In this document: in pieces, positions 1 to 7,241 of the stretch
How positions within the stretch are numbered: position 1 is the stretch's first letter
Layout: every line of letters starts with the position of its first letter
Origin: an uncultured Christensenellaceae bacterium
GTDB lineage: Bacteria; Bacillota; Clostridia; Christensenellales; Borkfalkiaceae
DNA length: 64,000 bases
Reading direction: 5' to 3'
NCBI GenBank assembly: GCA_910586985.1
Contig: CAJUKK010000006.1
Location: 1-64,000, forward strand
Notes under the pieces: generated by a model
The model's input: only the letters and a program-made list of their open reading frames with translations
What the model was told of the DNA's origin: nothing
Databases searched by the model: none
Position numbers and translations under genes: made by a program

Positions 1-647
1 TCGGTTGCCATTTCAACCGCACCACTCGCCAAGCCATATCCAAGACCGGCATAATACCCGGCACCGTCTTTGTATGCCTCCTCGGTGGAGTTACCGGCGG
101 CGCTTGCCCCCAAGGTTGCGAGGCTTGCCATTTGAGAAACGGCGGCGGGCGCACCGGCTCCGCCCGTTGCTATCGTAACCGCTACGGAAGGAAGCATTTG
201 ACCTATGCCGCTCGCTACACTCTCTACGATACCGCCGTTTTTTGTGTATGAATATTTGAGGGCTTCTTGCCAATCGTTTCCGAAGGTCTCCATAGTCCAA
301 TCGTAGGATATGTGCTTCTTGACGTCATCTTGAAAGCCCTTATCGAATATACCACCGACAGCGCCGACAATGCCGGCGCCGAGGTCGTAAATTCCTTCGA
401 GTCCTTTCACCGCTCCGGTAATAACATTCGCTGCTATATCTCCGATAGTGTGTCCGACTCTCACGAAAAAGTTTTGATTTTTTACTTTGTTTTCTTCGTA
501 TAAAGCATTGAGGCGCTCTTGCTCGACCCGTCTATCATACTCTTCCTTTTGAGTTAAGTATTGTTGATAGAGATTGCGGTTTTCGCGTTGCTGTTTCATT
601 GCAAGCGCTCTTGCTCTTCTCTCCGAAGGAGTCATTTGATATGCCAT
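1..647 (-). CDS. Probable internal virion/ejection protein, glycine-alanine rich (partial)
   Basis: The frame stays open from an ATG at 647 to the window edge, so only the first 215 residues are visible. The start follows a GGGAGC ribosome binding site. The first 60 residues are charged, Gln/Arg-rich and probably helical. They are followed by alternating hydrophobic Gly/Ala stretches of glycine-zipper character (a GAVKGLEGIYDLGAGIVGAVGG run near residues 70-92, and more Gly/Ala-rich segments near 135-200). Such membrane-active helices are typical of phage ejection proteins that cross the cell envelope during DNA delivery. It is the last visible gene of the late operon, 16 bases after another large virion protein. 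The family was not recognised, so the role is inferred from composition and position. A tail-lysozyme or tape-measure-like protein is an alternative. Confidence 0.5.
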   Translation of the reverse strand, partial: MAYQMTPSERRARALAMKQQRENRNLYQQYLTQKEEYDRRVEQERLNALYEENKVKNQNFFVRVGHTIGDIAANVITGAVKGLEGIYDLGAGIVGAVGGIFDKGFQDDVKKHISYDWTMETFGNDWQEALKYSYTKNGGIVESVASGIGQMLPSVAVTIATGGAGAPAAVSQMASLATLGASAAGNSTEEAYKDGAGYYAGLGYGLASGAVEMAT

Positions 648-663
648 ACTTGCTCCCTAATTT

Positions 664-2622
664 TTATACTTTTTTATCGCTCTTGTACCATTGCCCGTTG
701 TAGAAGGTTACATACAAGGTATTCCAATTCCCCCACGAATCCCACGCACCGGCACCGAAAGGACTCAATAGGAACGCCCCAATATCGTCCCAGAAGTTAA
801 AGCCATTCGAGCCTCTATTATCCGCCTTAATTTCAAAGGTAGTTCCATTCGGAATCTTCGAGGCGTCATAGGGGTCTGTCGTTCCACATTTGGCTTTGAG
901 TTGGTCTTTGAAGTCGTTGTTTCTCTTGATTTCATTGGCGTCGCTTTTGAGTTGCGAAGTGATTTGATATGTGCCTCCGTTATAAGTGAAGGTCTCTTGT
1001 CCGGAAGTGATTCGATTATCCTTTTCGATTTGTGATTCTTCTTCCGCCTTTTTCTCCGCCTCAACTTGACTATTGATATAATTCAAGCGAGTATTGTACT
1101 CATCTTCCGTGAGATACTGCCTATAACTATCGAGAACTTTTTTCGCATTATCCCAATCACCTTCATAGGATTGAAAATATTGAAGGGCTTCGTCTCTCAT
1201 ATCCTTGCGATATTGCTCTTGATTTGCCGATACACGGCTATTAACTTGCGCCTTCAACTTCGCCTTTTGTTCATCGGTTATATCGAGCCTATCGATTGCC
1301 GCATAAGCGGATTCCACCGACCTATCCGTCAAGTTCGCAATCGTACTCAAATAGTTATTGTAGGTAGAATCTTGTCGCTTCGTTACATTGCCTTGGGCTA
1401 CGCTTGTCGCAAGCATTTTGAGGAGATTCTTTTGCTCTTCGTTAATATCTCCGCTCATAATTTGTTGGAAAAGTGCGTCCGTTGTCTCGTCCGAAGCCCC
1501 GGAGATGATTCCCTTCAAAGTCTCGTAGTTATCCGCTTGCGTTCCCTCGAAGATATTTTTGCTCGTACTTCCGGCTAACTCTTTACGGGAGGCGGTGGCT
1601 TCGTTGTACTTGTCGGCTATGCTTTGTAAAGCGTTTTGCCGATATTGTTCAAGTTCGTTTGTCGCACTTGTCTTGTTGGTATCGAGAGAGGTTTTATTTG
1701 CTTGATAATCGCTCTCGATATTCCCCATAGTATTCGCATAGTTATTGTAGGCTTGGAGTTGCGAAGTCTCGCTCACGCCCAGCCCTCCGAGACCTTGTGC
1801 CTTTACTTGTGCCGGGAGATATTTTTTTAACTTGTCGAGCGTGATACTTGCCGCTTGTTGCGCTTGCGATTTGCTCTTATCGAGAGACTCTTGCGAGGCT
1901 CTATATTGTTCGAGCAATGATTCAAGTTGCGAATCGTAATAGGAATTACGATTTTCTTCATCGGCGGCTTTTTGACTTTCATCGTTAAGACCTTGTTGAT
2001 AATAGCCATAAAGGTTTTTGAGAACATTCCAAACGCTGTCGCTCATTCCCTCTCTTCTCGTCAAAGGGCTACCGTCATAATCGTACCCATAATTTTCCTT
2101 GAACATTTCAAGGAAGTCATTTGTGCCGTTATATGAGCCGGCGTCCGTCCTTCCTCCTTGGGTCTCGGTTTCCGTAGCAAGCGGAGCCGGATTGCTCGTA
2201 GGTTGTTGAATCGGGGTTTGCGGATTGCCCTTCGTTAATTGAAGGTACTTATCGAGCGGATTTGAAGAAGCGGTTGTTCCGCTCGGCTTACTCGGAAGAA
2301 TCGTAGGCATTTTTTCGAGATTGCCAGAATTACCTCCGATGATTACCCCTTCTTTTGTTACACCGCCGGGAACACCGCCACCTCCGATGATTCCGACCCT
2401 TGAACTATCGAGCATACCCTTTCTTATTGCCGAATTGTCAAAACTCGGTATCTTCCCAATGGAAGGATTCATAGCGGAAGCGTAATTGTTAAGCGAAGGC
2501 AATTTAGGAGAAATACCCACCTCCGAAGTGGGGGCTTTCTTGGAATTGAGTGCTTGAATATACTCCGCTTGGCTCGAATATCCGAGTTGTTTCCACAAAG
2601 GAATTAAAGTGTTATTGCTCAT
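664..2622 (-). CDS. Large late virion protein, probable ejection/internal virion protein
   Basis: This 652-residue protein starts at an ATG after GGAGGTCGAAG and overlaps the preceding gene by 11 bases. The first 190 residues are low-complexity, rich in Pro, Gly, Asn and Thr, with a glycine run near residue 80. Residues 190-520 are Gln/Glu/Lys/Ala-rich and strongly helical, with several coiled-coil stretches. The C-terminal 120 residues look globular, with aromatic clusters. There is no signal peptide and no catalytic motif that I recognise. A disordered head followed by long helices, together with its place between membrane proteins and a glycine-zipper protein at the end of a P22-like late operon, suggests a pilot or ejection protein carried inside the capsid. 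The function is an inference only. Confidence 0.5.
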   Translation of the reverse strand: MSNNTLIPLWKQLGYSSQAEYIQALNSKKAPTSEVGISPKLPSLNNYASAMNPSIGKIPSFDNSAIRKGMLDSSRVGIIGGGGVPGGVTKEGVIIGGNSGNLEKMPTILPSKPSGTTASSNPLDKYLQLTKGNPQTPIQQPTSNPAPLATETETQGGRTDAGSYNGTNDFLEMFKENYGYDYDGSPLTRREGMSDSVWNVLKNLYGYYQQGLNDESQKAADEENRNSYYDSQLESLLEQYRASQESLDKSKSQAQQAASITLDKLKKYLPAQVKAQGLGGLGVSETSQLQAYNNYANTMGNIESDYQANKTSLDTNKTSATNELEQYRQNALQSIADKYNEATASRKELAGSTSKNIFEGTQADNYETLKGIISGASDETTDALFQQIMSGDINEEQKNLLKMLATSVAQGNVTKRQDSTYNNYLSTIANLTDRSVESAYAAIDRLDITDEQKAKLKAQVNSRVSANQEQYRKDMRDEALQYFQSYEGDWDNAKKVLDSYRQYLTEDEYNTRLNYINSQVEAEKKAEEESQIEKDNRITSGQETFTYNGGTYQITSQLKSDANEIKRNNDFKDQLKAKCGTTDPYDASKIPNGTTFEIKADNRGSNGFNFWDDIGAFLLSPFGAGAWDSWGNWNTLYVTFYNGQWYKSDKKV

Positions 2623-3493
2623 CTTCGACCTCCGTCTTTACTTCCTCTTTTGGAAGCGATTGAATGTAGTTATGGAACATTTCGAGGTTATTTGTTTTAT
2701 TGACTATCCTCGTCCGATATTCTCCGGTTACAAACATAAACGAGTTATACATTTTAATACAACCCATAATGAGGAAAATTACCACTTGCAAGCCGTTCCA
2801 AATCAAGGTCGCATAATTGAAGTCTTGTATAAGTCTCACGCCATAGTAACCAAATATACCGGCAATACAAATCTTTGTGATTATATCCCTCACGCTTGTT
2901 TGGGTCTCATATTGCCCCTTCGTTCTTCCGAAGTTGTAAGGGTCTTGCTTCTTGCCGCCCTCGCTTGTCAAAGCCCCGGCGGTGATAGGAGTGAGTTTGA
3001 GGTGAAGTGCTTTTTTGAAGCACCGGATTCTCGCTTTCTCGGTCTTGCGAAGAGTTTTGTTTTTGAGTTTTTCTTCGTCTGGTATAAAATCTTTTGCCGA
3101 CCCGTCCTCATTGAAGTAGTCCTCGTATCGCATACCCTCGGAAGCCAATACTCTCGTCCTTTGAACTTTGAGATTTTCCTCGTTTTTGAGTTTGCACCAC
3201 TCATCGAGTCTGTCGATATATGGAGAGATTTTTACCACCGTCTCTCCGTGCGTTACTATTGCCATTTGCACCCTTTCATCTCGGTCTCCGTTCATCATTC
3301 CTTGAAGGTCAAACACCCTATTGATAAACAAGCCGAGAAAGAATACTACGGCGGTATCGGCTATAATCTCGCCTATTGTTTTCCCTGTCTCGTCAACCGT
3401 AATAAAAGCCGTAGCGATATACACAATAGAGACGAGAGCCACGATGAAATAACCGATATTTTGTTTGAAAAAGTCTCTTATTTTTTCGTTCAT
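2612..3493 (-). CDS. Phage membrane protein with four predicted membrane segments
   Basis: This 293-residue protein of unrecognised family has two hydrophobic segments near residues 12-30 and 42-60. A long charged cytoplasmic-type region follows (about 65-190, many Lys/Glu/Arg), then two more hydrophobic segments near 205-250 and an acidic tail. Its ATG overlaps the previous stop as TAATG and is preceded by GGGAGGGTATA, so translation is probably coupled. It lies in a block of three consecutive membrane proteins in the late operon, between the DGR and the large ejection-type proteins. Possible roles are holin or spanin function, a membrane pore for DNA delivery, or superinfection exclusion. 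The sequence does not decide between them. Confidence 0.55.
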   Translation of the reverse strand: MNEKIRDFFKQNIGYFIVALVSIVYIATAFITVDETGKTIGEIIADTAVVFFLGLFINRVFDLQGMMNGDRDERVQMAIVTHGETVVKISPYIDRLDEWCKLKNEENLKVQRTRVLASEGMRYEDYFNEDGSAKDFIPDEEKLKNKTLRKTEKARIRCFKKALHLKLTPITAGALTSEGGKKQDPYNFGRTKGQYETQTSVRDIITKICIAGIFGYYGVRLIQDFNYATLIWNGLQVVIFLIMGCIKMYNSFMFVTGEYRTRIVNKTNNLEMFHNYIQSLPKEEVKTEVEDEQ

Positions 3494-3945
3494 TATACCC
3501 TCCCGTTACCGACATATTTTTTTAGCACTTCTTCGACCTTGGAAGTTGTTGCGTCTGCCGTTTTTTCGATGAGAATTTTCTCTTTCGTTTTCTTGATGAA
3601 GTATTGGAAGAAAAGCATATCAAGAACTTCTCCGGCGAGTGCCATTCCGCTCAATAGAATCAAATCGTTCATTAGTGCTTGTAATAAGTATGCCATAACA
3701 AAAACTATACCGAACAATACAATTCTTCTCGGCATTTGCAATTTGCCTATAACTTTCAAAAAAATGAAGAATAGACACAATACTCCACCCACGCAAAGTT
3801 TGACCGTATCGCCGGGAGTTTTTGTGTAATTATCCCACCGAATAATCAAGATAACGAGAAGAGGCGCTATCGAGACGATAAAACTTCCTATGTAGAGGAA
3901 CACAAGCCGAAGTTTAAGATTCGGTTGCTTCTTGGTCTTTTCCAT
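3493..3945 (-). CDS. Small phage membrane protein, four predicted helices, basic ends
   Basis: This 150-residue protein has hydrophobic segments near residues 12-32, 46-64, 72-92 and 95-112. The N terminus is strongly basic, and the C-terminal tail is amphipathic and Lys/Glu-rich. It overlaps the 3' end of the upstream 190-residue membrane protein by 32 bases and its own stop overlaps the next ATG (TAATG). Multiple helices with a charged tail are compatible with a holin, but a holin call needs an adjacent endolysin and none is visible here. It belongs with the membrane-protein block at 2.6-4.5 kb. Confidence 0.5.
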   Translation of the reverse strand: MEKTKKQPNLKLRLVFLYIGSFIVSIAPLLVILIIRWDNYTKTPGDTVKLCVGGVLCLFFIFLKVIGKLQMPRRIVLFGIVFVMAYLLQALMNDLILLSGMALAGEVLDMLFFQYFIKKTKEKILIEKTADATTSKVEEVLKKYVGNGRV

Positions 3946-4486
3946 TTTTACCTACCTTCTCGATTTCGGCAGCATACCCATTCTTGACGAGTTCTTCCAT
4001 ATTACCGAAACCGATTCTCGTAATTTTCTCGGCATTTGCGGAGGCTTGCTCGATTCGAGTCAACCTTTCATCAAAGTCTTTTACTTTTTGAGAAAAATCA
4101 TCGGCTATTGCTTGCAATTTTGCCTCGGCGTCCTGTGCAAAAGATTCTATCTTTTGAATACTCTTCTCACCATTTTCCTTTGTGCCATTCACGTCATTTG
4201 CGGCGTCTTTGAATTTATCGCTTGCTTTTTTGACTTTTGCGAGAATGGGCGAAACACCTATAATAATCGTACCTATCGCACTTATAGCCAAAACCGCATA
4301 AGGAACGAGTTCCTCCTTTACCCACGCTCCCCAATCCTTTTCCTCTTCCGCCGTGGTCTCTACGGTCTCATCTGTCTCGGTGGAGGCATATACCACGGAA
4401 GAAGTCGGAAGCGCAACGAGAAGCACTCCGATTCCGAGAGCAAAGAAGATGAGAAGCGTTAATAATACTCTTTTAGTTTTTGTCAT
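3914..4486 (-). CDS. Phage membrane protein with N-terminal signal/anchor and coiled coil
   Basis: The ATG at 4486 was chosen because AAAGGAG lies 8 bases upstream; a longer in-frame start at 4567 lacks a binding site. The 190-residue product begins with a basic stretch and a long hydrophobic segment (about residues 8-32) that looks like a signal peptide or anchor. A short Thr/Glu-rich acidic stretch and a second hydrophobic segment (about 60-82) follow. The C-terminal 100 residues are a heptad-like Lys/Glu/Ala coiled coil. A membrane-anchored coiled coil facing one side of the membrane suits a spanin-like or DNA-delivery component. No family was recognised. Confidence 0.5.
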   Translation of the reverse strand: MTKTKRVLLTLLIFFALGIGVLLVALPTSSVVYASTETDETVETTAEEEKDWGAWVKEELVPYAVLAISAIGTIIIGVSPILAKVKKASDKFKDAANDVNGTKENGEKSIQKIESFAQDAEAKLQAIADDFSQKVKDFDERLTRIEQASANAEKITRIGFGNMEELVKNGYAAEIEKVGKNGKDQEATES

Positions 4487-4628
4487 CGTTTTTCTCCTTT
4501 TCATCGACAATGCCAAAGTCCGAGAGAGGAATCTCTTTGCCTTCAATAAGGTCATAATACTTATCACAAGGCTCTTGACACCCCTCCTTCTCGCAGATTT
4601 GGCATATATTTTCCACCGTGATTCTCAT
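4473..4628 (-). CDS. 51-residue cysteine-rich phage protein
   Basis: This small gene encodes 51 residues. Its ATG overlaps the stop of the upstream gene as TAATG, and its own end overlaps the next start by 14 bases, so it sits in an unbroken chain of coupled genes. Four cysteines at residues 9, 12, 17 and 21 (CxxC, then C-x3-C) form a compact probable zinc-binding knuckle near the N terminus. The rest is acidic. It lies two genes downstream of the DGR reverse transcriptase. I do not recognise the family. A nucleic-acid-binding role is possible but unproven. Confidence 0.6.
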   Translation of the reverse strand: MRITVENICQICEKEGCQEPCDKYYDLIEGKEIPLSDFGIVDEKEKNDDKN

Positions 4629-4807
4629 TATTCAAACCACTCCGGATTGAGGTTGTGATTGCCGCTTGCTTCGATTTCCGCCTTGCTTTTTCCGTCAAGG
4701 TCATTTACCCAGATTTCGAGTGCGTCATTCACCTCTTTTGTAGAGAGGAAGCCTTCCTCAACTTGCTTGTTGGCAGATTCCAACCACTTCTTTTTGCTGA
4801 ATACCAT
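4628..4807 (-). CDS. 59-residue phage protein overlapping the reverse transcriptase gene
   Basis: The ATG at 4807 lies inside the 3' end of the reverse transcriptase gene (50-base overlap) and is preceded by GGAGGTAATTAAAA, a strong binding site embedded in coding sequence. The 59-residue product is small, charged and has a helical pattern with several Trp residues (positions 8, 38 and near the end). There is no known domain. Its location directly behind the DGR reverse transcriptase makes it a candidate accessory factor. However, it is half the size of known Avd proteins and does not resemble them. Confidence 0.6.
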   Translation of the reverse strand: MVFSKKKWLESANKQVEEGFLSTKEVNDALEIWVNDLDGKSKAEIEASGNHNLNPEWFE

Positions 4808-5858
4808 TTTTAATTACCTCCATAAATTTTTTGGCATAATTGCTTACGATTTTTTTGAGTTTCCACTTGGGAGCGAAAGGATAGATTTTCTCCCGGTAGA
4901 ATTTCCAACCGTTTATATGAGTGAGCCAACCAAGCAAGGAAAGCAAGCCTCTCGCTTGCGAGACCGTTATGTAGCCAGCCTTCTTAACATTCCTCACTCT
5001 TCGGCACAATCGAAAAAAGATTTTCTTCCGAAGCACCACCTTCTCTTTATAGAAGCGAAACCCCACGAAGTCGATAGGTCGGCTATTCACCTTCCATATC
5101 TGATAATTCGGCTTCAAGTGAAGCCCTATCTCGTTGAGGTATGCTTCCATTCGGGCGATTGCTTTACGAAGTTTTCTTTTGTTGGTATCGAGTAAAACCA
5201 TATCGTCTACATATCGGACGTAATACTTAATACCAAGTTCCTCCTTCACAAAATGGTCGAAACCCTCCAAGAAGAAATTGCTAAACCATTGCGAGGTGTA
5301 ATATCCGATAGGAAGGCAATCTCCGCCATTCTCCAAGATTTTTCCTATCAACCCGATAACACGCTTGTCTTTGATTTTCCTCTCGAACATAGGCAGAAGA
5401 TATTTGGGCTTCACACTATTGAAGAATTTGGATATATCCAACTTCGCCACATACCTAACCTTCTCGTCCTTCAAGGCTCTCTCGACAAACTTCTTCGCCT
5501 CCATTCCTCCCCTTCCCGGAACGCTTCCGCAACTATACCTATACATACCTTTTTGAATGATAGGCTCTATCGCGAGCATTAAAACCCAATGAAGGATCTG
5601 GTCGGGGAAGAACTTCGGCACGGTTATCATTCTTGTCTTTGAGCAAGACCGGTCATATATCTCGATTTGTCGATTCGGACTCAATACCACGGTCTCATTG
5701 ACGAGCATATCTTGTATTCTCAAAGCATACTCATCGATTTTTGCAAGCACCTTTCTTATGTAGTATTTTTGAGTCTTTCCTTGCGCCGCCTTGTGAATAG
5801 CGTATTTTATCAAGGCTATATCGCACATTTTTTCGTATAAATGACCTATTCTTTTCAT
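4758..5858 (-). CDS. Diversity-generating retroelement reverse transcriptase
   Basis: This 366-residue reverse transcriptase should copy the template-repeat RNA into mutated cDNA, with errors at adenines, for transfer to the target gene's variable region. Visible motifs in order are a basic N terminus, the GSVPGRGG stretch at 111-118, LDISKFF at 140-146 (first catalytic Asp, D141), IGYYTSQ at 184-190, YVDD at 216-219 and an FVGFRF-type region near 270. The IGxxxSQ form of motif 4 is characteristic of DGR enzymes, as opposed to QGxxxSP in retrons and group II intron enzymes. YVDD is a slight variant of the usual YADD/YMDD box. A template repeat lies 116 bases upstream of the start and the target gene lies beyond it, all on one strand. 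The start is preceded by a close-spaced AAAGGA. There are no truncations and all catalytic residues are present. Confidence 0.95.
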   Translation of the reverse strand: MKRIGHLYEKMCDIALIKYAIHKAAQGKTQKYYIRKVLAKIDEYALRIQDMLVNETVVLSPNRQIEIYDRSCSKTRMITVPKFFPDQILHWVLMLAIEPIIQKGMYRYSCGSVPGRGGMEAKKFVERALKDEKVRYVAKLDISKFFNSVKPKYLLPMFERKIKDKRVIGLIGKILENGGDCLPIGYYTSQWFSNFFLEGFDHFVKEELGIKYYVRYVDDMVLLDTNKRKLRKAIARMEAYLNEIGLHLKPNYQIWKVNSRPIDFVGFRFYKEKVVLRKKIFFRLCRRVRNVKKAGYITVSQARGLLSLLGWLTHINGWKFYREKIYPFAPKWKLKKIVSNYAKKFMEVIKNGIQQKEVVGICQQAS

Positions 5859-5973
5859 AGTCCTTTTAATCTTCTCACGGTCTTTCGAGAAACCTACTAA
5901 ACCGCCCTCTTACGAAGTATTTTTTGGCAAGAGCCAAGGGATATGCATGCTACATAATTTATTCGATTAAAAT

Positions 5974-6080
5974 GCGACCGCCGATGTTCGAGTTCGAGTT
6001 GGAAGCAGAATTGTTACCGTTCCAATACCAAAGACCGGCAGCCGACCCGTTGTTCCAATTCCCACCGACATTCAGCACAG
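5974..6080 (-). ncRNA. DGR template repeat (TR)
   Basis: This 107-base stretch aligns without gaps to 6169-6275 inside the target gene. On the coding (minus) strand it holds 22 adenines. The variable region differs at 13 positions, all of them adenines here, and at none of the other 85. Read in the target frame, the template has many AAY codons (Asn), the codon type that adenine mutagenesis converts to most amino acids without making stops. It lies between the target gene and the reverse transcriptase, so it can be transcribed with both. The conserved low-coordinate end (CGGCGGTCGC on the coding strand) would correspond to the initiation-of-mutagenic-homing sequence, with divergence just beyond it. 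Confidence 0.95.
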
Positions 6081-6113
6081 GCTGCACACAAGACCCTATA
6101 TTTTTTTACATAC

Positions 6114-6137
6114 CAAAGGGAGAGGGGTCTCCCTTTG
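6114..6137 (-). promoter_or_regulatory. Hairpin/cruciform downstream of the DGR variable region
   Basis: A perfect 10-bp inverted repeat (CAAAGGGAGA / TCTCCCTTTG) with a 4-base loop starts 10 bases after the target gene stop codon. On the coding strand it is followed by an A-rich, not a T-rich, run, so it is not an intrinsic terminator in that direction. In studied phage DGRs a stem of about this size with a tetraloop just downstream of the variable region is a target-recognition element for retrohoming. This one fits in place, stem length and loop size. The functional role is inferred. Confidence 0.7.
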
Positions 6138-6147
6138 AATCCCTCTC

Positions 6148-7224
6148 TCAAAGAGGCTTGTAGCAAAGGCGACCGCCGAAGTACGAGGCCGAGTTGGAAG
6201 CAGAATAGTTACCGCTCCAAGACCAAAGACCGGCAGCCGACCCGCTGCTCCAAGACCCACCGACAGCCAGCACAGTGCCACCATAATTGTAGTAATAGTC
6301 GCAATAATGAGAGTTTTCGCTTGCTCCAATTTCGGTAGTATAGCCAAGAAGAGGGAATTTATCGAAGTATTCAATCTTCTTACAATAACCCTCGTTATTG
6401 CTACACCTATCCCCCACATAGAAATACGGGGGTTTTGTGTCCTCGCTCTTATACTTCGTAGGGTCAAGGCAGATATAGACTTTTTCCGCCGAGAAGGTTA
6501 TACCGTCGCACCACTTCCAGACGTTACCCCAAGGATTTTCGATTCCCCTATATTTGCAAGCGTGGTGTCCGTCCGTATTGCAAGCGGTATCTCCCTCTTC
6601 GTGATTTGTATTCCACGACCCGGAGGGAGTCTTTACATTGTCGGTATGCCCCGTTTGGAGTGCCGCCGAGTTTCCGTCCGTCCAACCTCTCATAATGGAT
6701 TGACAGTTTGTAGTTGCAAACTCCACAAGGAACAATTCCTTGATGATAGCGTCAATGAGGAAGTCGTATTGTTGATACCCTTCGCCGTGCGCCATACAAG
6801 CCGTTCTTAATTGCGGAAGTGTGATATTGACAAGGCAAGTCGCTCCGCTCTTCGAGTAGGCTTTTGTTTTGTCTCCCGAAGCCTCGTATTTGCCGACCAG
6901 AACATAGTCAATCTCGTTACCCTTTCCGTCCACAAAGAGCGTAGAAAAGCCCTCATAGCGGAAGCCCGATATTTGGTGCTTGTAAGTGCCATTTGCGTTT
7001 TTCGTGATTTTGGAGTAGAACTTGGGAATGTAGATGAACACATTGCCAAATTCGTCTACTACCTCGTGCATATCGCTCCAAGGGAAGCACTTGTCGAAGT
7101 CGCTATGGATTTCGCTTGCCCCCTTCGAGTAGGTCATACCTACTGCCCCGTCCGTTCTCGTGAGCGAAGGGCTGGATTGACCCACTCCGTCCACGCCATA
7201 GATTCTCGCTTTTTCTAATAGCAT
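6148..7224 (-). CDS. DGR target: FGE/C-type-lectin-fold receptor-binding protein
   Basis: This 358-residue virion protein probably binds the host surface. Its C-terminal half has the features of the formylglycine-generating-enzyme / C-type-lectin fold used by many DGR targets. These are the RGIENPWGNVWKWCDG segment near residues 225-240, a Gly/Trp/Ser-rich stretch near 316-340, and the ending GGRLCYKPL. The variable region covers about residues 317-352. Compared with the template-encoded version, ten residues are changed there, mostly Asn to Ser, Ala or Tyr. Cys residues near 212, 220 and 237 and near the end could form disulfides. It lies immediately downstream of the fibre gene and upstream of the template, hairpin and reverse transcriptase. 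The start at 7224 has AGGAGG upstream. Confidence 0.93.
   Translation of the reverse strand: MLLEKARIYGVDGVGQSSPSLTRTDGAVGMTYSKGASEIHSDFDKCFPWSDMHEVVDEFGNVFIYIPKFYSKITKNANGTYKHQISGFRYEGFSTLFVDGKGNEIDYVLVGKYEASGDKTKAYSKSGATCLVNITLPQLRTACMAHGEGYQQYDFLIDAIIKELFLVEFATTNCQSIMRGWTDGNSAALQTGHTDNVKTPSGSWNTNHEEGDTACNTDGHHACKYRGIENPWGNVWKWCDGITFSAEKVYICLDPTKYKSEDTKPPYFYVGDRCSNNEGYCKKIEYFDKFPLLGYTTEIGASENSHYCDYYYNYGGTVLAVGGSWSSGSAAGLWSWSGNYSASNSASYFGGRLCYKPL
6169..6275 (-). repeat. DGR variable region (VR)
   Basis: This is the 107-base receiving copy of the template repeat at 5974-6080, lying within the last 42 codons of the target gene. Thirteen substitutions relative to the template all fall on template adenines: to G, C or T on the coding strand, with clustered double changes in AAY codons. 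The invariant segments encode the structural Gly/Trp/Ser framework. Beyond its low-coordinate end the two repeats diverge after a shared TTT. Beyond its high-coordinate end similarity stops abruptly. The pattern shows that at least one round of mutagenic retrohoming has taken place. Confidence 0.95.
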
Positions 7225-7241
7225 TTTGTTATCCTCCTATT

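Noticed and set aside
1066..1578. Plus-strand open frame of 170 codons in the phage late region
   Set aside because: Opposite the 652-residue virion gene; no binding site and no plus-strand operon exists there.
2609..3829. Plus-strand open frame of 406 codons
   Set aside because: It lies opposite three well-supported membrane-protein genes, has no binding site and has a composition typical of a shadow frame.
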